Below, one piece after another: positions 4,187-7,690 of a stretch of 7,690 nt of DNA (within the stretch, counting starts at the first letter, position 1; the number at the start of each line of letters is the position of its first letter). The stretch comes from Candidatus Firestonebacteria bacterium RIFOXYA2_FULL_40_8 (GTDB lineage: Bacteria; Oederibacteriota; D2-FULL-39-29), in assembly GCA_001778355.1 (NCBI GenBank), contig MFGS01000044.1:947-8636 (forward strand), written 5' to 3'. The position numbers were made by a program, and so were the translations under genes. The notes below the pieces were generated by a model. That model did no database searches, had not been told where the DNA came from, and was given only the letters and a program-made list of their open reading frames with translations.

Positions 4187-6547
4187 ATGCAAAACCTAAT
4201 ACTGATCTTTCTGTTTTTAGCCGCGCCTTTAGTCGCCGCAGACACCGGCTACGAAGGGAGTATTCCGGCGAAAAAAATGACGCCTGAGGATAAAAAACTT
4301 ATTTCTTCTCTTCCCCTTCAGGATTTGCAGGATAAGAACAAGGGTAGATATGAAAACTTGAAAGAAGACGGGATACTTAACATCTGGGGTCTGGAATCTT
4401 TAAAGGCAAGACAGGATGTGACCGGAAAACCTTATATGAGCTTAGTAGATTCTAACGGGATATATCAGACGGAACGGGTGGTGTTTTATGATCCGTCCAC
4501 TGCTGTTATGATGATGAAACTTACCAACCAGCCGATAAATGAAGGCGGGGACGAGATCTCATATTACGGGGACCAGGCGTGGAATGCAAACGGTTCAACA
4601 ATAGTCTGGCAGCGGAGCGAAAAATGTACGCTATGGAATCCCGGAAGGCAGATTCCTGATGAAAAATACGGTCAGATGCTTTCGAACGGGGACGGAAGTA
4701 ATCTCCGGCTGGCTTTCAAAGATCAACCGGTCATGATACCGACCTGCTCTCCCGTAAATCCCGACGCGGCCTATACGTTTTTAAATCGTAATTTTATGGA
4801 AGTAAATCTGAAAACAGGAACAGTAGGCAGGACCATAATGGAAAATATGCCTAACTGGCAGTTAAAGATCAGCCCGGACGGGAAATACGCTTGCGGGTGC
4901 GGTTGGCAAGGGAAAAAGATAGTAGTGGTCTCATTAACAGAAAATAAACAATGGAACGTTGAGCTGGATTATACTATACATGATTCTTACCGGTTTGTTC
5001 CGGGAACAGAATCCGTAATGTTCTGGTATGAAGGACTGTTCCGTACTGACGGATTTGTTGTGGCGAATTTTAAAACGGGAAAAAGACAGAATTATAATAT
5101 TCAATTCGACTGGAATCACGGTGCTATGGGGAGATTTTACGGTTCTCATACGAACGGGGATTTTTTTCCGTTGAAAAACGGAGAATGGAAACCTTCTACT
5201 GGTAATGTTTATTGGCCTCAGAAAACAAAAAGCAGAGATGATCCTGAACCATTTTATGACGCAGTTAATGATGCTAATGGGTATGAATCTCTGATGCCGG
5301 ATGACGATCTCTGGGCGTTCCCCACAAAAATAATGAGCCGTCCGTATCTTTCGGAGATAGCCTGTATTTTTGCCAAGCCGATGAATATGGGCGGCCGCGG
5401 TAACAGATTCAGGGTTTGCCTTACAAATCTATATAGAGGATCAGACAGAAGAAAACGTTCGGAGGGGATAGTTCTGGACCGTCCGAATTTAAGTTATGAC
5501 GGCACCAAAATTCTTTTCAACTCAAATGTTTTTGGAACATGTGAAGTTTACATGGCGGTTATAAGAAAACCACAGGTTCCGGTTGAGATAAAAGCAGTTC
5601 CGGAAAGCGCCGGAATTAAAGTAACCTGGAAGAAGCCGAAATATTGTAAAGAAATAAAAGGGTACAATGTCTATCGGAGCAATGAAAGCGGAAAAGGGTT
5701 TGAAATTATTACCGATAAGCCGGTCGAAGGTCTGGAATATACGGATACCACTGCGAAAAAAGACGGTGCATATTTCTATGCCTTAAAGAGTGTGGAGTTT
5801 TCCAGATTGGAAAGCGAACTTTCCGGGGAAGCGGGAACAGCACAAGCCGCCGCCGCACCGGTTCGTATCTTTGTCGAAGCAGAAGGAGCAATTCCTTCTG
5901 ATATGGAAGCAAATCCTCCGGACAGTTTCTGGATGAATATAGACGGTACGGCTTCAAATCTTTATTACATCTGGGCGCGCAACAAATACAAACCCGGAAA
6001 TGTTTCAATTGATGTTGATATCCCGAAGGAAGCCGAGTATTTCATCTATGCCAGGGTGAAAGGAAAAGAAGGAACGAAATTCTCTATCGCAAAACAGGAA
6101 ATATTAAGCGATGCCGGAATAGAATGGAAATGGGTAAAGTCGACCGCGTCGGCAAAATTAAAATCCGGCAAACAAAAAATAAGTATAGCGTCGGCAAAAT
6201 ACGGTTCGTGCCTGGATTGTTTTTACCTTTCAACGGACAGCTCCTTTGAGCCCAAAGGCAGAATAAATGCGGCAGCACCTAAAAAACTTGAGATTAAAGG
6301 CGAGATAAACGCGACGTATCCGAAACTCACCTGGACCGCTTCAGAGGATAAAAGACTTTACTACTATAATATATATTGCTCGAACCAACCGAACTTTGCC
6401 GCGGACAGAAAAACTCTTATCGGCTCGCCTGACACAACTTCGTTCCTGGACTGGCAGTCTCTTAAAGACAAAAAATATTACAAAGTAACCCAGGTAACCC
6501 TGGACGGCCTGGAGTCCGAACCGTCAAATGAGATAGTAATAGAGTAA
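4187..6547 (+). CDS. Exported propeller-FN3-CBM-like-FN3 protein
   Basis: The protein is 786 residues and starts with a Sec signal peptide: a hydrophobic stretch at residues 4-17, with likely cleavage after VAA at 16-18. The n-region MQN carries no Lys or Arg, which is unusual. Residues of about 85-460 look like a TolB/PD40-type beta-propeller, with blade motifs WNANGSTIVW (132-141), SPDGKYACGC (229-238) and LSYDGTKILFNS (435-446). A fibronectin type III domain follows at about 463-548 (VTWKKP, GYNVYRS, YFYALKSV). A short Ala-rich linker leads to a CBM6/35-like jelly-roll domain at about 559-690, opening with FVEAEG and closing with CLDCFYLSTD. A second FN3 domain fills about 696-786 (LTWTAS, YYYNIYCS). 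The CBM-like and FN3 modules suggest binding or degradation of an extracellular polysaccharide. The propeller may be catalytic, as in PL22-type lyases, or only a scaffold. No membrane anchor or sorting signal is seen at the C-terminus. It probably works with, or descends from a duplication shared with, the neighbouring cytosolic propeller. Confidence 0.8.
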   Translation: MQNLILIFLFLAAPLVAADTGYEGSIPAKKMTPEDKKLISSLPLQDLQDKNKGRYENLKEDGILNIWGLESLKARQDVTGKPYMSLVDSNGIYQTERVVFYDPSTAVMMMKLTNQPINEGGDEISYYGDQAWNANGSTIVWQRSEKCTLWNPGRQIPDEKYGQMLSNGDGSNLRLAFKDQPVMIPTCSPVNPDAAYTFLNRNFMEVNLKTGTVGRTIMENMPNWQLKISPDGKYACGCGWQGKKIVVVSLTENKQWNVELDYTIHDSYRFVPGTESVMFWYEGLFRTDGFVVANFKTGKRQNYNIQFDWNHGAMGRFYGSHTNGDFFPLKNGEWKPSTGNVYWPQKTKSRDDPEPFYDAVNDANGYESLMPDDDLWAFPTKIMSRPYLSEIACIFAKPMNMGGRGNRFRVCLTNLYRGSDRRKRSEGIVLDRPNLSYDGTKILFNSNVFGTCEVYMAVIRKPQVPVEIKAVPESAGIKVTWKKPKYCKEIKGYNVYRSNESGKGFEIITDKPVEGLEYTDTTAKKDGAYFYALKSVEFSRLESELSGEAGTAQAAAAPVRIFVEAEGAIPSDMEANPPDSFWMNIDGTASNLYYIWARNKYKPGNVSIDVDIPKEAEYFIYARVKGKEGTKFSIAKQEILSDAGIEWKWVKSTASAKLKSGKQKISIASAKYGSCLDCFYLSTDSSFEPKGRINAAAPKKLEIKGEINATYPKLTWTASEDKRLYYYNIYCSNQPNFAADRKTLIGSPDTTSFLDWQSLKDKKYYKVTQVTLDGLESEPSNEIVIE

Positions 6548-6570
6548 GCACCAGGAGTTTTTTCATTTTT

Positions 6571-6665
6571 CTGTCATCCTGAACTGGATTCAGGATCCAG
6601 TGTCTTTTCTTCTGAAAAACAGAGACTCTGGATTCCCAAGTCCGTAGTTGCCTGATTTATCAGGC
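6571..6665. repeat. Mosaic of palindromic MITE/REP-like repeat pieces
   Basis: The segment opens with TGTCATCC. A perfect hairpin follows, ATCCTGAA, loop CTGGA, TTCAGGAT (6576-6596). Then come larger imperfect arms around GGATCCAGTGTCT (6593-6605) and AGAGACTCTGGATTCC (6621-6636). The right side lacks the mirror image of the TGTCAT end and runs instead into a second palindrome at 6650-6665. This form resembles the dispersed palindromic elements with GGAT(T)CC-CAG arms common in many bacterial genomes, but truncated on the right. No coding sequence lies in 6548-6840 apart from this repeat, a promoter and a short tandem repeat. Confidence 0.6.
6650..6665. repeat. GCCTGAT palindrome
   Basis: GCCTGAT, TT, ATCAGGC form a perfect 7-bp inverted repeat with a 2-base centre, preceded by GTAGTT. 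A near-identical 14-mer, gtagttgcYtgatt, occurs at 2659-2672 inside the nested inverted repeat of the other long intergenic region. Confidence 0.55.
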
Positions 6666-6752
6666 GGTTCTATTAAAACAGATCAGAAAATCAGCCCCAA
6701 ATAAAGTAAATGAAGGCGGCTGCATGAAAGTATTGTTCTAATCGTTTTTTTG

Positions 6753-6768
6753 AAGCATCCAAGCATCC
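6753..6768 (+). repeat. Tandem direct repeat AAGCATCC x2
   Basis: Two perfect adjacent copies of AAGCATCC end 12 bases before the -35 box of the PIN-gene promoter. This is a plausible regulator-binding site in position, but it is short enough to be chance. Confidence 0.4.
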
Positions 6769-6780
6769 TGCCTTTTGTAT

Positions 6781-6809
6781 TTGATAACCATTAAATATTG
6801 GGCTATAAT
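6781..6809 (+). promoter_or_regulatory. Sigma-70-type promoter of the PIN toxin operon
   Basis: TTGATA (6781-6786) and TATAAT (6804-6809) are separated by the ideal 17 bases, giving 11 of 12 consensus matches. Transcription would start near 6816, just before the GGAGG site (6824-6828). The toxin, its small partner and possibly the response regulator follow in the same direction. Confidence 0.7.
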
Positions 6810-6823
6810 AGTATTGTAATTGC

Positions 6824-6828
6824 GGAGG
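6824..6828 (+). promoter_or_regulatory. Ribosome binding site of the PIN gene
   Basis: GGAGG lies 12 bases before the ATG at 6841, rather long spacing. An upstream in-frame TTG at 6820 overlaps this site and is not a credible start. No other start codon falls between the site and 6841. Confidence 0.6.
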
Positions 6829-6840
6829 CAAAAATACATA

Positions 6841-7314
6841 ATGAAAAGATTATCGTTATATCTGGATACTTCAATCTGGAACTTTTATTTTGCTAAAGAT
6901 GCACCTGTTGAAATGGAGCATACGATAGAGTTTTTTAATGAAGCAAAAAAAAGGAAATATGACCTGTTTATATCGGCGTTAGTCTTAAGTGAAATACTTG
7001 ATGCTCCGGAACCCAGAAAAAGCGATTTATTGAATCTATTAAATGGCGTTGAAGTAGTTAACTTAGAAATTACGGCAGAAGTCAGGGGTTTGGCTAACAA
7101 ATATTTATCAAACAAGATTATATCGGAAAATTATGAAGACGATGCGATACATATTGCTTTGGCCGTTGTAAATAGAATAGATTTAATAGTTAGTTGGAAC
7201 TTCAAGCACATGGTCAATGTCAGGGTAAACAGGGAAGTAAATGGTGTAAACCTGATGGAAGGTTATAAGGCAATAGAAATACGAACGCCGTTGGAGGTGA
7301 AAGAATATGATTAA
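6841..7314 (+). CDS. PIN-domain protein, VapC-like toxin
   Basis: This 157-residue protein has the PIN nuclease fold; family members are Mg-dependent ribonucleases that inhibit translation as type II toxins. It opens with YLDTS, giving acidic Asp9. SEILDA supplies Glu51, EDDAIHIA supplies Asp100/Asp101, and LIVSWNFKHM with Asn120 occupies the position of the fourth conserved motif. These are the expected catalytic acidic positions, so the nuclease looks intact. The C-terminal GYKAIEIRTPLEV stretch resembles the conserved tail of a PIN subgroup. Its stop overlaps the start of the 56-residue downstream gene by 8 bases, implying translational coupling. It has its own strong promoter. The substrate RNA cannot be inferred, and a role outside toxin-antitoxin biology is possible but less likely. 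Confidence 0.85.
   Translation: MKRLSLYLDTSIWNFYFAKDAPVEMEHTIEFFNEAKKRKYDLFISALVLSEILDAPEPRKSDLLNLLNGVEVVNLEITAEVRGLANKYLSNKIISENYEDDAIHIALAVVNRIDLIVSWNFKHMVNVRVNREVNGVNLMEGYKAIEIRTPLEVKEYD
7293..7297 (+). promoter_or_regulatory. Ribosome binding site of the small partner gene
   Basis: GGAGG lies within the last codons of the PIN gene, 9 bases before the ATG at 7307. This supports the small overlapping gene as really translated. Confidence 0.7.
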
Positions 7315-7477
7315 TGACGAACCGAAGTCCATGAAGGAAATACACGACATAAGGGTTAAGCATCACGAAAATACTAAGCATCTTTCTGACAAGGAAAAGA
7401 TTGAGTTGATAAACCGCCGTGCTAAAGAAGCCATAGAAAAGTACGGACTAAAATTCAAAGAGTATTCCAGGGTTTAA
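7307..7477 (+). CDS. Small charged protein, probable antitoxin of the PIN toxin
   Basis: The product is 56 residues, very rich in Lys and Glu, and predicted mostly helical: KEIHDIRVKHHE is followed by LSDKEKIELINRRAKEAIEKYG. The PIN gene's stop overlaps its ATG by 8 bases, and it has a clear GGAGG site. Small, charged, helical proteins cotranscribed and overlapping with PIN toxins are usually their antitoxins. The EIHDIR...T..LS..EKIE.INRRAKE..EKYG pattern resembles short proteins I associate with PIN partners, from memory rather than a search. No ribbon-helix-helix or AbrB DNA-binding motif is obvious, so autoregulation may depend on other sequence or be absent. Toxin-first order is the reverse of most vapBC operons. 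Confidence 0.72.
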   Translation: MINDEPKSMKEIHDIRVKHHENTKHLSDKEKIELINRRAKEAIEKYGLKFKEYSRV

Positions 7478-7500
7478 CAATGCCGAAGCAGAAGAGGATG

Positions 7501-7505
7501 AAGGA
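7501..7505 (+). promoter_or_regulatory. Ribosome binding site of the response regulator
   Basis: AAGGA lies 8 bases before the ATG at 7514, in a purine-rich gap of 36 bases after the antitoxin-like gene. Confidence 0.55.
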
Positions 7506-7513
7506 AAAGTATT

Positions 7514-7690
7514 ATGTCCAGCATATTGGTAGTTGATGATGAGAAGAATGTTCTTGAATCACTTAAATATTTATTAGGCGATAAGTATGATATAACCACA
7601 TGTGATTCCGGCCTTAAAGCTCTCGAAATTACAGAAAAAACAAATTTTGATATTGTAATATCGGATGTACAATTAGGAGATATAAACGGA
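7514..7690 (+). CDS. Response regulator receiver domain, 3'-truncated by window edge
   Basis: Only the first 59 residues are present. ILVVDDE places the Mg-binding acidic pair at Asp8-Asp9, and FDIVISDVQLGDING places the phospho-acceptor at Asp51; both are diagnostic of the CheY-like receiver domain. The spacing and the hydrophobic beta-strands are standard. The output domain lies beyond the window, so it could be an NtrC-type activator, an OmpR/NarL DNA-binding regulator or a stand-alone receiver. It starts 36 bases after the antitoxin-like gene in the same direction, so readthrough from the PIN promoter is possible, although a separate operon may begin here. No sensor kinase is in the window. 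Confidence 0.9.
   Translation, partial: MSSILVVDDEKNVLESLKYLLGDKYDITTCDSGLKALEITEKTNFDIVISDVQLGDING

Noticed and set aside
6146..6200. Repeated 13-mer gcgtcggcaaaat (6146 and 6188) inside the CBM-like domain
   Set aside because: Both copies encode the short peptide ASAK in adjacent strands of the domain; local codon reuse explains it without a mobile or regulatory element.
6820..6840. TTG 6820 as start of the PIN gene
   Set aside because: The codon overlaps the gene's own GGAGG site; ATG 6841 places the PIN motif YLDTS at the normal distance from the N-terminus.
7480..7536. 18-codon ATG frame between the antitoxin-like gene and the response regulator
   Set aside because: It overlaps the response regulator out of frame and has no good ribosome site. 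The purine-rich stretch is only weakly like the 9-bp arrays.

Overview
The window comes from a moderately AT-rich bacterial chromosome. It shows Shine-Dalgarno-led genes, consensus-like sigma-70 promoters and one Sec-exported multidomain protein. It carries many small intergenic repeats of the kind common in uncultured environmental bacteria. No gene fixes the phylum; an uncultured Gram-negative-like lineage is only a guess.

Layout. (1) Bases 1-1584 (+) are the 3' part of nadB, L-aspartate oxidase; the coding frame is open to the window edge, so about 25 N-terminal residues are missing. (2) Bases 1574-1800 hold a composite repeat made of two different 9-bp tandem arrays. (3) Bases 1803-2591 (-) are a class I SAM-dependent methyltransferase. 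(4) Bases 2592-2847 are a divergent intergenic region with a candidate promoter on each strand and a nested inverted repeat between them. (5) Bases 2848-4020 (+) are a cytoplasmic beta-propeller protein, best read from a TTG start. (6) Bases 4018-4156 hold a second, shorter copy of the composite repeat. (7) Bases 4187-6547 (+) are an exported protein with a propeller-like N-terminal half followed by FN3, a carbohydrate-binding-like domain and FN3. (8) Bases 6548-6840 hold a mosaic of palindromic repeat pieces and a strong promoter. (9) Bases 6841-7477 (+) are a PIN-domain (VapC-like) toxin overlapping a 56-residue probable antitoxin. (10) Bases 7514-7690 are the start of a response regulator, cut by the window edge.

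How the parts relate. nadB is housekeeping NAD biosynthesis. The two propeller genes are adjacent, in the same orientation and related in fold; one is predicted cytosolic and one exported with sugar-binding-type modules, so glycan handling is a reasonable but unproven theme. The PIN pair is a self-contained toxin-antitoxin-like unit with its own promoter. It has the less common toxin-first order and possibly reads through into the response regulator.

The least explained signal is the composite intergenic repeat. A purine-rich 9-mer array begins at the stop codon of the preceding gene. It is followed by a conserved AT-rich linker and then an AACYTTAYA-type 9-mer array, in the same order at two loci.
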